From positions 1-40,745 of the IMG/VR virus record IMGVR_UViG_3300029927_000049: DNA of 40,745 nucleotides. One strand, written 5' to 3'. The DNA is from a virus. The first letter of the stretch is position 1. Every line of letters starts with the position of its first letter. The notes beneath the pieces were generated by a model that had not been told where the DNA came from, searched no databases, and saw only the letters and a list, made by a program, of their open reading frames with translations. Shown here one piece after another: positions 23,323 to 31,079 of this stretch. A program made the position numbers and the translations under genes.

Positions 23323-23844
23323 TTACTCCGGCGGGGTGAATTCCACAGTCTCTAAAAACGCCTCTTCTGTGCTCGCGTCAATTTCATCTTCTAGCTTTTG
23401 GCGATGACCAGAAAGCTTTGTGGCTATAGCGTGCATTGAAGAAACCTTAGCGTCTGCTGCCTCTATGATTACCAACCTCTCTACGCCTCTATAGGCCGCT
23501 ATGTCGTCTAGCGTTGGCGTTGATGCATTAGGATTGGCACGAAAGGCGAGAACATCTATTTTTTGATCTGGCCAGGTTCGCTTTTCAAACTCAGGGTATT
23601 GGTCTTCTATAGCTTGCACATACGCTTGTGATTGCTCTACGTGACGGGCTTTAGCTTCTGCACGCAATACAGCTACGTAGTCATAGTCGTTTAGTAGCGT
23701 TTCGATTGCCAGTTCGTCGGCGGAGGTTAAAGCTACACCGTCCTTACGGCGAAAGATAACGTTTCGGTTCTCGCTGTACGCGCCGTAGCCGGCACCCTCT
23801 AACGCTGCTGATAGATACTTTTTATGAGGCTGATGGTTTATCAT
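23323..23844 (-). CDS. Tail fibre assembly-like protein
   Basis: A 173-residue protein with features of fibre-assembly chaperones: a central helix with QAYVQAIEDQYPEFEKRTWPDQKIDVLAFRANP, similar to the conserved WP-Q motif of such proteins. Its start overlaps the next upstream gene by 4 bases. Probable role is folding or attachment of the neighbouring fibre proteins. Confidence 0.6.
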   Translation of the reverse strand: MINHQPHKKYLSAALEGAGYGAYSENRNVIFRRKDGVALTSADELAIETLLNDYDYVAVLRAEAKARHVEQSQAYVQAIEDQYPEFEKRTWPDQKIDVLAFRANPNASTPTLDDIAAYRGVERLVIIEAADAKVSSMHAIATKLSGHRQKLEDEIDASTEEAFLETVEFTPPE

Positions 23845-24692
23845 GATTTTATGCCTCGTATGTAAACATCTGGAGCGTTTGTTTTTTTACCGTCAAGCCA
23901 GGCTAGTGTCGCAGGGTCGGGGAGTTCAGTTTTAGAGCTGTAGAATGGTATCAATAGTTCATTATCTTGCGTGCCATACAGCTCATCAAGTCCTAAGCCG
24001 TCATCCAAAGTATTCACATACGATTTGCAAATAAGCTTTACCGCAACGTCAGACAAAAACGCTACCCAATACCACCCCAGAGGGATATTTTGCGGGGAAA
24101 AAGTACCGAGCTGTATTCCTTGAGTTGACGGGTCTAAGTCAGTAACACTCAATAGCCTTTTCCCAGGCATACCCTCTTTGTTTCGGTCATACAAAGCAAG
24201 ATGGATATAGTTGGATGAGGTGCCCGCCACAGTTTTAACGATACAAGCTAAAGCGTCAGACTTCCCCTCGTATGCATGCAAGTAAGGCATAAAATAAGCT
24301 TTATCCGCCTCCACGGTTTTTTCACCCAAAATGCAAGACGTTACATGAGCACTACGGAAAAGGTTATTTGTCTCCATGCGCTCGAAGTAATCACCGCCGT
24401 AAGGAGCGGAAACAGAGCCCTCATTAAAAACGTTACTCGTTCCGGTAAGGCTAATTTTAACCGCTGTTCCTAACGAATTACTAAAAACAAAGTCGCGGAC
24501 AAAAGTTGTCGCGTCGGATAAATGCCCGATACCTTTTTCCCAGCCAGCGTCACTTCGAATGTAATAATGTGCCGTCTGGTCTATCTGGAACTGATCGCTA
24601 AATGGGTTAAAATCTGTAACCGCGCCATCTAGCGTTAGGTCGCCCGTGCCGGTCGTGCTTGTGGTTTCATAAATTCTATCGCCGACACTCAT
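23841..24692 (-). CDS. Fibre/spike-type virion protein
   Basis: A 283-residue protein. The N-terminal part (GDRIYETTSTTGTGDLTLDGAVTDFNPF... WEKGIGHLSDATTFVRDFVFSNS) is a domain often seen at the start of phage fibre and spike genes. The C-terminal half is beta-rich without a recognisable enzyme site. It overlaps the fibre-assembly gene and follows the lysis genes. Confidence 0.65.
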   Translation of the reverse strand: MSVGDRIYETTSTTGTGDLTLDGAVTDFNPFSDQFQIDQTAHYYIRSDAGWEKGIGHLSDATTFVRDFVFSNSLGTAVKISLTGTSNVFNEGSVSAPYGGDYFERMETNNLFRSAHVTSCILGEKTVEADKAYFMPYLHAYEGKSDALACIVKTVAGTSSNYIHLALYDRNKEGMPGKRLLSVTDLDPSTQGIQLGTFSPQNIPLGWYWVAFLSDVAVKLICKSYVNTLDDGLGLDELYGTQDNELLIPFYSSKTELPDPATLAWLDGKKTNAPDVYIRGIKS

Positions 24693-24971
24693 CTATAACC
24701 CACTCTCGTCTTCTTCAATTGATTTTTTGCAGTGCTTTTTACCCAAAACAAAATCAAGCACAATGCACACTCGATAACACCAGATACATTGATCGCTATA
24801 CTTGCCAAACACGCTTGATAGCGTTTCATCAGCACTGCCAAATTTAGCAGGGTGAAATACGATATTAAGCAATGGGTAAAAAATTACATTAGCGCCTTGA
24901 TCTATCCAAATAAGAATCTCGAATAAGTAGCGCCAAACTAAGGAAATCATGTTTTTTACCGCTTGAACCAT
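24693..24971 (-). CDS. Small membrane protein near lysis genes
   Basis: A 92-residue protein with a hydrophobic N-terminal part (ISLVWRYLFEILIWIDQGANVIFYPLLNIVF), a conserved-looking HPAKFGSADETLSSVFGKY, and a second hydrophobic stretch (CYRVCIVLDFVL) followed by HC. Such proteins occur in many tailed phages as unnamed membrane proteins. It follows the putative holin-type genes. Role unknown. Confidence 0.6.
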   Translation of the reverse strand: MVQAVKNMISLVWRYLFEILIWIDQGANVIFYPLLNIVFHPAKFGSADETLSSVFGKYSDQCIWCYRVCIVLDFVLGKKHCKKSIEEDESGL

Positions 24972-25228
24972 TACTTACCGCCTGCAACGCTCTCTATCCA
25001 AAATAGTACTAACTTACCAATCGCGCTTAATCCGCCAATAACAAATAAACCGATTGCAGATTGAAAAACTTTGTCATAAATAGCCTTTTTACGCTCTTCT
25101 CGTTCGCGCAATAGGGCTATGAAACTATGATCATCGTTGTGGCTGCTATCGTCTTTCTCTGCTTTTGCGTTAATTTGCCCAACTATTGCCGCTGCAAATT
25201 TATCTAAATCATCCTGATTAATTGTCAT
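24971..25228 (-). CDS. Single-helix membrane protein (lysis cassette)
   Basis: An 85-residue protein: an acidic soluble N-terminus, a basic helix (ALLREREERKKAIYDKVFQ) and one membrane helix (SAIGLFVIGGLSAIGKLVLFWI). The shape resembles XhlA-type or Rz-like lysis accessory proteins. Not assigned with certainty. Confidence 0.55.
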   Translation of the reverse strand: MTINQDDLDKFAAAIVGQINAKAEKDDSSHNDDHSFIALLREREERKKAIYDKVFQSAIGLFVIGGLSAIGKLVLFWIESVAGGK

Positions 25229-25352
25229 GCTCGGCCTCTGATAAATATTTACTTACTTTAAATATCAAATAGACATTAAGCGCCACCGGCACAGAGAAAC
25301 AAACCATTGATAGCGTTAAAATGGCGAACAATGCGCGCCAAACGAAAATCAT
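25218..25352 (-). CDS. Small membrane protein, 44 aa
   Basis: A short frame (MIFVWRALFAILTLSMVCFSVPVALNVY... ) with one membrane helix. It starts directly after the TAA of the upstream gene and overlaps the next start by 11 bases. Tight packing with lysis genes suggests a real small lysis or membrane gene. Confidence 0.55.
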   Translation of the reverse strand: MIFVWRALFAILTLSMVCFSVPVALNVYLIFKVSKYLSEAEHDN

Positions 25353-25577
25353 TTATTTTTTATAGAGGATCGAAGCAAGCGACAATAAGCCGACAATAAT
25401 GGCTAGAATCGCTTCCTCTTGTGTTTGCGCTAATACTATCGTTGCACCTATACCGGCTAAGCCTGTAATGGTAGATTTTGGGGTTTCTTTGACTTCTTTA
25501 ACAAAGGCTTTAGGGTCGCTTTTTAGTGACATTAAGCCGGTAATTATTGGGCCTACTAATGCTAATAAAGGATTCAT
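25353..25577 (-). CDS. Putative holin
   Basis: A 74-residue protein from ATG 25577, one base after the endolysin stop; a longer frame from 25619 exists. It has two to three hydrophobic segments (PLLALVGPIITGLMSL; TITGLAGIGATIVLAQ; AILAIIVGLLSLASILY) and a KK end. Size, segments and place next to the endolysin fit a holin, which would open the inner membrane. Function inferred from context. Confidence 0.6.
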   Translation of the reverse strand: MNPLLALVGPIITGLMSLKSDPKAFVKEVKETPKSTITGLAGIGATIVLAQTQEEAILAIIVGLLSLASILYKK

Positions 25578-25578
25578 G

Positions 25579-25953
25579 TTAGTACGTCCAAATAGTGGGT
25601 CGTGGTCGGTGTGGCTCATTCAACAAATCGTCAAGATGAATAAACCGCTCGTCTGTGTCGCCTTTCTGCCTTAATCCGATACCCGTAAAGCCTAGCTTCT
25701 GGGCCTCTTCTACCATTCTAAAAGCTCGCCCTCTTGCTATCGGAAAATCAATCCCTCTACCCGCTAAATGGGCGCTATCAACGCCTCCGCCAACATCTTC
25801 GTTATGCTGTCTACATCGAAAAGCGCTAGACGGTATCAATGGAAAACCTAATGCATGACGCAACTGATTTAATCGGCGTCTAAAACTCGGTTTAACTTTA
25901 TTGATTCCGCAACAAGGACAGGCTAATTCTGATTCTGTAAAGTATTCGCGCAT
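25579..25953 (-). CDS. Endolysin, peptidase M15A family
   Basis: A 124-residue zinc peptidase of the type that cuts peptidoglycan cross-links. Visible ligands are H62 and D69 in SAHLAGRGID and H106 in FIHLDD. A cysteine pair (CPCC, 12-15) starts the domain. It is the first gene after the late control region, as expected for early-late lysis genes. Length is typical of phage M15A enzymes, without a separate binding domain. Confidence 0.85.
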   Translation of the reverse strand: MREYFTESELACPCCGINKVKPSFRRRLNQLRHALGFPLIPSSAFRCRQHNEDVGGGVDSAHLAGRGIDFPIARGRAFRMVEEAQKLGFTGIGLRQKGDTDERFIHLDDLLNEPHRPRPTIWTY

Positions 25954-26013
25954 ACAAAAGCACCCTTAGCTTGGCTATTGGTTATTTATATCGAGAGGGA
26001 AAATTAAGGCATA

Positions 26014-26055
26014 AAAAAAGCCCCTTTAGCTGTGCGCAATGAAGGGGCTTTCTTT
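26014..26055. terminator. tR'-like terminator
   Basis: A 10-bp perfect stem AAAGCCCCTT (26017-26026) / AAGGGGCTTT (26042-26051) is flanked by A and T tracts on both sides, so it can work in both directions. On the minus strand it lies 35-75 bases after the candidate late promoter, as lambda tR' lies after pR'. Confidence 0.75.
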
Positions 26056-26091
26056 AAAAACTTTGGATGTTAGGCAGAAATCCCAACATAT

Positions 26092-26124
26092 CAAAATGAT
26101 GCCTTTTGGGAGTCATTTTGTCAA
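26092..26124 (-). promoter_or_regulatory. Candidate late promoter with inverted repeat
   Basis: On the minus strand TTGACA (complement of 26119-26124) is followed after 17 bases by a poor -10 (CATCAT). A perfect 8-bp inverted repeat CAAAATGA (26092-26099) / TCATTTTG (26113-26120) overlaps it. A good -35 with a weak -10 plus a palindrome suggests a regulated promoter. Confidence 0.4.
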
Positions 26125-26128
26125 CACC

Positions 26129-26824
26129 TTATGCGCACTCTTTTAAATTACCTTTCAATTTACTCAAAACATCCCATACAGGCTGCAACGCTTTTCTATC
26201 AATATCGGCGCAAATATTTAACATCGCTAACAATTCGGGCTTAATGTCGCGTTGATAATTCATTGCTTTAGGGCATTCATTCCATAGGCGCCCATAATAT
26301 GGATTACCCGCCATTTTCGCGCACAAGTCTTTAGGCGTGAACAGTTCGCTATCAGTCCGGAGAAAGTAACCAACCCAATCAAACGCATCATCTAGCATTG
26401 ACGCCACTTGACCGGCTAATTTTCTACTAGGTGTCTTGGCTCGCTTATTCTTCCACTCATCAAATAAGATCGCTTTAAACGCTTCACGCGCCCCGCTATT
26501 GTCCATTGGGTGATAAGCAGCCCTAAGCCATACAACGTGCAACGCCGGTTTTTTTGATTCCGCCGCGGCTAATAGGTTGCCTACCTCGATGGCTGTGCAG
26601 ATTGTGTTGGTGGTGCCGCTTCGGCTTCTGCGTGTCTCGGATGCTGTACACATGGCGAAATCAGGCACGACTATTGAGCCATCAGCGTTGCGGATTATCC
26701 TGCCTCGCTTACTAGCACTAACAATATCATTGTCGCCTTTGGTGTACGCTTCTGATTCAAACGATGTATGCCCATATGTATAGGCTCGTTCTAATGCTTC
26801 TCGTGCGTGTCCTGATAGATTCAC
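26129..26824 (-). CDS. Hypothetical protein in lambda Q position
   Basis: A 231-residue protein just upstream of the candidate late promoter and terminator, where lambdoid phages encode the late antiterminator Q. It has a mixed N-terminal half (KRGRIIRNADGSIVVPDFAMC) and a helical C-terminal half rich in Trp/Tyr (DAFDWVGYFLRTDSELFTPKDLC). No zinc finger like that of lambda Q is visible and I recognise no family. Gene order (NinG, small genes, this gene, terminator, lysis) is the argument for a Q-type role. Confidence 0.6.
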   Translation of the reverse strand: MNLSGHAREALERAYTYGHTSFESEAYTKGDNDIVSASKRGRIIRNADGSIVVPDFAMCTASETRRSRSGTTNTICTAIEVGNLLAAAESKKPALHVVWLRAAYHPMDNSGAREAFKAILFDEWKNKRAKTPSRKLAGQVASMLDDAFDWVGYFLRTDSELFTPKDLCAKMAGNPYYGRLWNECPKAMNYQRDIKPELLAMLNICADIDRKALQPVWDVLSKLKGNLKECA

Positions 26825-26827
26825 TGA

Positions 26828-27001
26828 TTACACCCCATGCGCGTAGTATTTGCCGTTTATGATTTGCCTTTCACTAATGCTTAATTCTACTTTTTCTTTC
26901 CAATCCGTTATCAATCGCTGATCAACCACGCCACCACACGCCAAAAATTTAGCCGTATCCTCTTCTAATTTTTGGCGTAGCTGGTCGCGTTCGGTTAGCA
27001 T
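26828..27001 (-). CDS. Small charged protein, 57 aa
   Basis: The frame MLTERDQLRQKLEEDTAKFL... fills the gap between the 39-residue membrane protein and the Q-position gene. The N-terminal half is a charged helix and the rest contains DWKEKVELSISERQI. It has no obvious ribosome site beyond coupling to its neighbour. Function unknown. Confidence 0.5.
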   Translation of the reverse strand: MLTERDQLRQKLEEDTAKFLACGGVVDQRLITDWKEKVELSISERQIINGKYYAHGV

Positions 27002-27003
27002 GG

Positions 27004-27123
27004 CTATTTGCTCTTTAGCCAGTGAGTTATTGCATCCATCAAATCTGGATCGCCACCAAAAAATACGCCCAATACGCCAGCCACAACAATCGCAGCAATT
27101 CCAACAGCATTACTATTCATCAT
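27004..27123 (-). CDS. Small membrane protein, 39 aa
   Basis: A short frame (MMNSNAVGIAAIVVAGVLGVFFGG...) with one membrane helix. It overlaps the upstream stop as ATGA and ends just before the next gene. Compact position supports it. Confidence 0.5.
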   Translation of the reverse strand: MMNSNAVGIAAIVVAGVLGVFFGGDPDLMDAITHWLKSK

Positions 27124-27449
27124 TTCACCCAATCAATTTGCGTTTCAGTTTTGGCGCCATAATGCTCGCCATCGTTTCCGTTTTGCCCTATTGCATCAAT
27201 GCGCCCCTCTTCTGGCCAATCAATTTTATTCATTTCCGCTTGTATCTGAGCATCAATAGAGCTCGCTTTCTCAATCGTGGTGCCGTCAGCAGTCAGTACA
27301 CCAAGACGAAACACGCCGCTACTCAACCGCTCAACACTAATCGCGCCCTTTTCGCGCTTGGCGTCTTCCATTTCTTTAACGCCCAATAGCAAAGAGCCGC
27401 CAGCCCTATCGATCAATATCCGCAAAAAATGCTGATTACGCTGTATCAT
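27120..27449 (-). CDS. Hypothetical protein, 109 aa
   Basis: A protein from ATG 27449, chosen over GTG 27455 because AAGG lies 7 bases before it. The first half is basic (RNQHFLRILIDRAGGSLLLGVKEMEDAKREKG), the second acidic. No motif recognised. It overlaps the NinG end and the next small gene, so it is translationally coupled within the nin-type block. Confidence 0.6.
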   Translation of the reverse strand: MIQRNQHFLRILIDRAGGSLLLGVKEMEDAKREKGAISVERLSSGVFRLGVLTADGTTIEKASSIDAQIQAEMNKIDWPEEGRIDAIGQNGNDGEHYGAKTETQIDWVK

Positions 27450-28008
27450 ATTCACGCCTTTTCTTTAATTCTCGCGTTAGCTTTCTGAAATTCGCCGTCA
27501 TTGCTCTGATTTCTTCGATTGAGTATTTTCTAGGGGCTTGATCCGCTTCGATTGCCTCAACCGTTGCCAACCCTATGCGCTCGATTAACCGGGGGCGATA
27601 AGCAACAATATTGCCGTCTAAATCTCTGTTGCAATAAACGCACTGCTTATGGATGTTGTTCAGAACAAACCTAATATGAGGCGCCGAACCAACCGAGCGA
27701 TAATGCCCCGCGTCCCATTGACCGCCGTATATTTGAGGGCTGGGCGGCTTGTCGCAACTAATGCAAGGTTGATCATGGTCGCGCTCTCTGACGTAAGCAT
27801 TACAAGCGTTTTTACAGTCGTTAAGCCACGCGCCCCTTGTTTTAATCCGCTCTTTATCCGCTCGATGCTGGGCTTTCTTTTTCTTCTCTGACTGTCGATT
27901 GCTCCACTCAATAGCGCACTTAACCGAGCAAGCGAATTGACCCATACGGCACGGCACAAACTTCTCTGGACAGATTCGGCACTTCTTAGGCTTGCGCTTG
28001 GCAATCAC
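27436..28008 (-). CDS. ninG: NinG/Rap recombination endonuclease
   Basis: A 190-residue protein of the lambda NinG (Rap) family. Two zinc-type groups are seen: C10-x2-C13...C27-x3-C31 and C82-x2-C85...H102 with H120-x2-C123-x2-C126. The sequence GQWDAGHYRSVGSAPHIRF...NNIHKQCVYCNRDLDGNIV is the family signature. In lambda it is a structure-specific endonuclease that resolves recombination intermediates and steers Red/RecBCD events. GTG start with GGAGG at spacing 7. It overlaps the upstream stop by one base. Confidence 0.92.
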   Translation of the reverse strand: MIAKRKPKKCRICPEKFVPCRMGQFACSVKCAIEWSNRQSEKKKKAQHRADKERIKTRGAWLNDCKNACNAYVRERDHDQPCISCDKPPSPQIYGGQWDAGHYRSVGSAPHIRFVLNNIHKQCVYCNRDLDGNIVAYRPRLIERIGLATVEAIEADQAPRKYSIEEIRAMTANFRKLTRELKKRREYDTA

Positions 28009-28415
28009 TAAGCGGCCTCCACAACCGAAACGCTAAGCCCAACCAATCTAACCAGCTCCCTATACTGGTTCTCTCTGGTTTGTTCGCAAGCATCTGATTT
28101 GCCGCTGGTTCGCAAGAACTCAAGCATTGCGTTTGCTATTTCAATCAGCTCACCTTCTGATTTTCCTTTGTATTTCTCTGCAACCTCGCAAACGAGCAGC
28201 TTGATAGACGGCCTGATTTTGGCCCTATCAAACGTTCTATTATAAAGAGATTTATATGCCTCTCTTTGGGCTTCAATCTTCTTTCCGGTTTTAAAGAAAA
28301 CCACAAAATCACCGCACATTTTGCCCGTTGCGCATTCGGCCTGTTTAGCGCATCCATTGCAGGGAGCATTTTTAGTCTCGACTGCTACCGCCTCAGCTAA
28401 TTCAATCGTTTTCAT
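28008..28415 (-). CDS. Cysteine-cluster hypothetical protein
   Basis: A 135-residue protein with C19-x2-C22-x5-C28-x5-C34 near its N-terminus (CNGCAKQAECATGKMC), suited to a zinc or iron-sulfur site, and a helical remainder. It is located between NinG and a coiled-coil gene. Family unknown. Confidence 0.6.
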   Translation of the reverse strand: MKTIELAEAVAVETKNAPCNGCAKQAECATGKMCGDFVVFFKTGKKIEAQREAYKSLYNRTFDRAKIRPSIKLLVCEVAEKYKGKSEGELIEIANAMLEFLRTSGKSDACEQTRENQYRELVRLVGLSVSVVEAA

Positions 28416-28651
28416 TAAGCCGCCTCCTTTACCATCTCTTTCATTTCAAGGATGTCAGCTCGCAAACCTTTAAGCGTTAATAGCGTAGACCTCACATCCT
28501 TTGCCGCTTCAGCCGTTGCTTTGTTCGCCTCTTTAACCGTTGAATAGGCCGACACATACAGGTAATACTCCCCTTTCTTTTCCAGCAATTGATCGAGCTT
28601 GAGTTGCTCCGTCTTTATTGACTCTTCAATTGTTTTTAGCTGTGCGATCAT
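28415..28651 (-). CDS. Coiled-coil hypothetical protein, 78 aa
   Basis: An almost wholly helical charged protein (KTIEESIKTEQLKLDQLLEKKGEYYLY... KGLRADILEMKEMVKEAA) with heptad-like hydrophobic spacing. Probably a coiled-coil oligomer. It abuts the downstream Cys-cluster gene. Function unknown. Confidence 0.6.
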   Translation of the reverse strand: MIAQLKTIEESIKTEQLKLDQLLEKKGEYYLYVSAYSTVKEANKATAEAAKDVRSTLLTLKGLRADILEMKEMVKEAA

Positions 28652-28703
28652 GCGGCTTCTCCGATGGTTTGTAGGTATTCGTCTAGGTGTAGGATGGTTA
28701 ATT

Positions 28704-29231
28704 TTAACTTTGCATTGCTTTTTGGTATGGATCGCGAATGTGCTCGATAAAATACGCCGCCGCTTGCTTGTTGCTATCCAGCTCAGAGCGGGATTCTATA
28801 AGACAGGAATTCCTGACATAATTAGTCGCCATCTTTTCGTCAATAGGAGTTAGCAGCTTCAACGATAACCAATTTTGAAAATGCTCATCCTTGCACCACA
28901 TAGCGGCAACATTGGAGAGCTTTAGGCCGCGTGGCTTCTGCGTAGTGACAAGCATTTCAGGATTAGCCGCTTCGATCATCTTGGCAACGGTTGCGCCTGA
29001 CACGCAATCATCGCTACCAATATCAAGCTTTACGCTCACCGGCTCACTAACAACAACCCCATAACCGCCGTTTAAGTCTTTGGGCGCAATAGTGATTAAT
29101 ACGTCCTTTTCATCGAATGACGTAACGGCCTCAACATAACTCTCAACCGGCACCTCAATCATTATCACCGCAACACTGCGAGAAGGTACTTTTTTGATAT
29201 TGGCCACTCGACCATAGGCTGCTTTAGTCAA
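28704..29231 (-). CDS. Hypothetical protein in nin-type region
   Basis: A protein of about 175 residues. I place the start at TTG 29231, since GGAGGG lies 8 bases upstream; a frame open to 29261 has no such site. The N-terminal part is beta-rich (SVAVIMIEVPVESYVEAV). The C-terminal part NYVRNSCLIESRSELDSNKQAAAYFIEHIRDPY is a conserved-looking helix pair that I have seen in phage replication-region proteins, without a firm name. Role unknown. Confidence 0.55.
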   Translation of the reverse strand: MTKAAYGRVANIKKVPSRSVAVIMIEVPVESYVEAVTSFDEKDVLITIAPKDLNGGYGVVVSEPVSVKLDIGSDDCVSGATVAKMIEAANPEMLVTTQKPRGLKLSNVAAMWCKDEHFQNWLSLKLLTPIDEKMATNYVRNSCLIESRSELDSNKQAAAYFIEHIRDPYQKAMQS

Positions 29232-29364
29232 TTTCCAATCCCTCCATAAACTCGCAATCAACCCTATTCATATACCATATGGCCGAGTAACAGATGCCAG
29301 CGCCTAGCACCATCATTGCTACTGACGCTATTAGGATGAGGGCGAACAGTTCGATAGTCGTCAT
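29224..29364 (-). CDS. Small membrane protein, 46 aa
   Basis: A short frame (MTTIELFALILIASVAMMVLGAG...) with one membrane helix, starting on the stop of the HTH gene (TAATG-type overlap) and overlapping the next start. Both overlaps support a real gene. Function unknown. Confidence 0.55.
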   Translation of the reverse strand: MTTIELFALILIASVAMMVLGAGICYSAIWYMNRVDCEFMEGLEID

Positions 29365-29579
29365 TATGCAATCAACGTATATTCACAGACGCTTTTCTTG
29401 CCGCGCTTAACTCGCGAGGATGTAATTTTCATACCTATTTCCTTTAGCTCTCCGATTCTGGCGCTCAATCTAAAGCAGCCAAAGAGGTCAAGCGCTTGTA
29501 ATGGCGTTAACCCTTTGCCGCCTTTCAAATGCTCAGCTATTTTCTTGGCTTGCGTTTCTGTTTCGCTGTTATGACTCAT
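29364..29579 (-). CDS. Helix-turn-helix protein (HTH_39 type)
   Basis: A 71-residue winged-helix protein: AKKIAEHLKGGKGLTPLQALDLFGCFRLSARIGELKEIGMKITSSRV...EYTL follows the HTH_39 pattern seen in many phages. A DNA-binding role is likely, perhaps in replication or regulation. It overlaps the neighbouring stops closely. Confidence 0.75.
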   Translation of the reverse strand: MSHNSETETQAKKIAEHLKGGKGLTPLQALDLFGCFRLSARIGELKEIGMKITSSRVKRGKKSVCEYTLIA

Positions 29580-29743
29580 GCTCTAACCTCTCTGACTGTC
29601 TGGACTAAAATAATTCGCGTTCGTTTCGACCAATTTCGCGTGCTTTGCTTTCGCACCATTATTTGGCCGCTCGCACCCTTGCCGGCTTCAATTGATTCGT
29701 ATGCTTTGGCTAGTGAAGCTTTGCCTATTTGCTGATTATCCAA
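29576..29743 (-). CDS. Small basic hypothetical protein, TTG start
   Basis: About 55 residues from TTG 29743, chosen because AGAGG lies 8 bases upstream and the overlap with the DnaB gene falls to 8 bases; a frame open to 29824 would overlap by 89. Basic (KQSTRNWSKRTRIILVQTVREVRA). Its stop overlaps the HTH gene start. Function unknown. Confidence 0.5.
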   Translation of the reverse strand: MDNQQIGKASLAKAYESIEAGKGASGQIMVRKQSTRNWSKRTRIILVQTVREVRA

Positions 29744-31079
29744 GACGCATACCTCTCGATGATTTCTCTTGCTCGGTGTGTGGATTTGGCTGTCTAAACG
29801 TCGGTGTAAATCGGCACTTATCAAACTCTGTTCCTAGTGGAATTGTGCCTATTTCCCCATGCCTTAATTTCCTGATAATGAACTCAGCAATTCCCTTGTC
29901 CATACTGTCGGGATTGTACACTTCGTCACGGTAAATAAAGGCGACAATATCGGCGTCTTGCTCGATTGAACCGGACTGTCTTAGGTCTGAAAGAATAGGC
30001 CGCTTGTCGTTGCGCTCTTCACACTTTCGGCTTAACTGCGAGAGTGCTATAACGGGGCAATCCATAGACTTAGCGAGTCGCTTTAACCCTTTGGAAACAT
30101 TAGATACTTTCTCAGTTTCAGAGTAGCCAGAAGCCTCAACCAGACCGATATAATCAACAACAATTAAATCCAATCCGTACCGTTGTTTTACCTTCCTAGA
30201 TCGCGCCCGAATATCAGAAATACTTGCTGCTGAATCTTCGTCAACAAAGAACTTCTGATCATGCATCATTGAGATAAATGAGTTGAACTTTTCCCGCTCT
30301 TCTTCGGTGAATTTTGCTGACAAAGTATGTGCATAATCCGCACCTGTCATAATGGGAAATAACCGGCTGTATAATTCTCGTTTGGTCATCTCAAGCGAGA
30401 ACATTAAAACCGTTTGCTGGCGTCTGAGATACGGGGCTACCATGTTCAAAGCAAAGTTTGTTTTACCCATTGCTGGACGTGCCGCAATAATTATTAATTC
30501 GCCAGGATGGAAGCCCTTTGTTCTTTCGTCGATTGCTGGTAATCCGCAAGAGTCGCCGGTTATTTCTCCATCAGCTTCGCCGCATTTCTCGATATGATCG
30601 ACCCACTCTCTAAGCGCCTCCTTTGCGATTACAGGGCCGTTTGTAGCGCCCCCCTTGTCAAGGCTCAGGATTTCGTCTTGCGCAGCGCTGAGCTTATTCT
30701 CTAGCGTCAGATCGGGATTAGCGCAGATATCTAAGACCGCTTTTCCAGCTTCGAGTAATCTGCGTAGCTCGAAATATTCTTGAACGTTCGCCGCATAGGT
30801 TTTTATGTTTCGCGTACCAGGGCAATTTTTAGCCATGTCAGCAAGCGAGGCAAGCCAGTTGATATTCTGCGTTCGCTTGTCGAGATAATCGCCCAGTGAA
30901 ATAATATCAACCTCGATACCCAGCTCATCAAGCTCAACCGCTGCCGAGAATATTTCTCGATACTGGCCAATGTAAAACGATTCGGGTTTGATTTGGTCGA
31001 TCACCTCAAGCAAACACGAGCCGTCAAGGCAAAGCGCGCCGATCACAGCCGCTTCTGAGTCGTTGTTATATAATTTCAT
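29736..31079 (-). CDS. Replicative DNA helicase (DnaB-like)
   Basis: A 447-residue DnaB-family helicase. The N-terminal DnaB domain (NNDSEAAVIGALCLDG... FYIGQYREIFSAAVEL) is followed by a RecA-like motor with Walker A ARPAMGKT (200-207), FSLEMTKREL (227-236), Walker B LDLIVVDY (303-310), ALSQLSR (345-351) and DLRQSGSIEQDADIV. The phage therefore brings its own helicase instead of a lambda P-type loader. Its start overlaps the stop of the O-like gene (ATGA). Confidence 0.93.
   Translation of the reverse strand: MKLYNNDSEAAVIGALCLDGSCLLEVIDQIKPESFYIGQYREIFSAAVELDELGIEVDIISLGDYLDKRTQNINWLASLADMAKNCPGTRNIKTYAANVQEYFELRRLLEAGKAVLDICANPDLTLENKLSAAQDEILSLDKGGATNGPVIAKEALREWVDHIEKCGEADGEITGDSCGLPAIDERTKGFHPGELIIIAARPAMGKTNFALNMVAPYLRRQQTVLMFSLEMTKRELYSRLFPIMTGADYAHTLSAKFTEEEREKFNSFISMMHDQKFFVDEDSAASISDIRARSRKVKQRYGLDLIVVDYIGLVEASGYSETEKVSNVSKGLKRLAKSMDCPVIALSQLSRKCEERNDKRPILSDLRQSGSIEQDADIVAFIYRDEVYNPDSMDKGIAEFIIRKLRHGEIGTIPLGTEFDKCRFTPTFRQPNPHTEQEKSSRGMRLG

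Noticed and set aside
28652-28703. Short open frame ending in ATGA before the coiled-coil gene
   Set aside because: The frame ends in coupling position, but contains no ATG, GTG or TTG start after its upstream stop.
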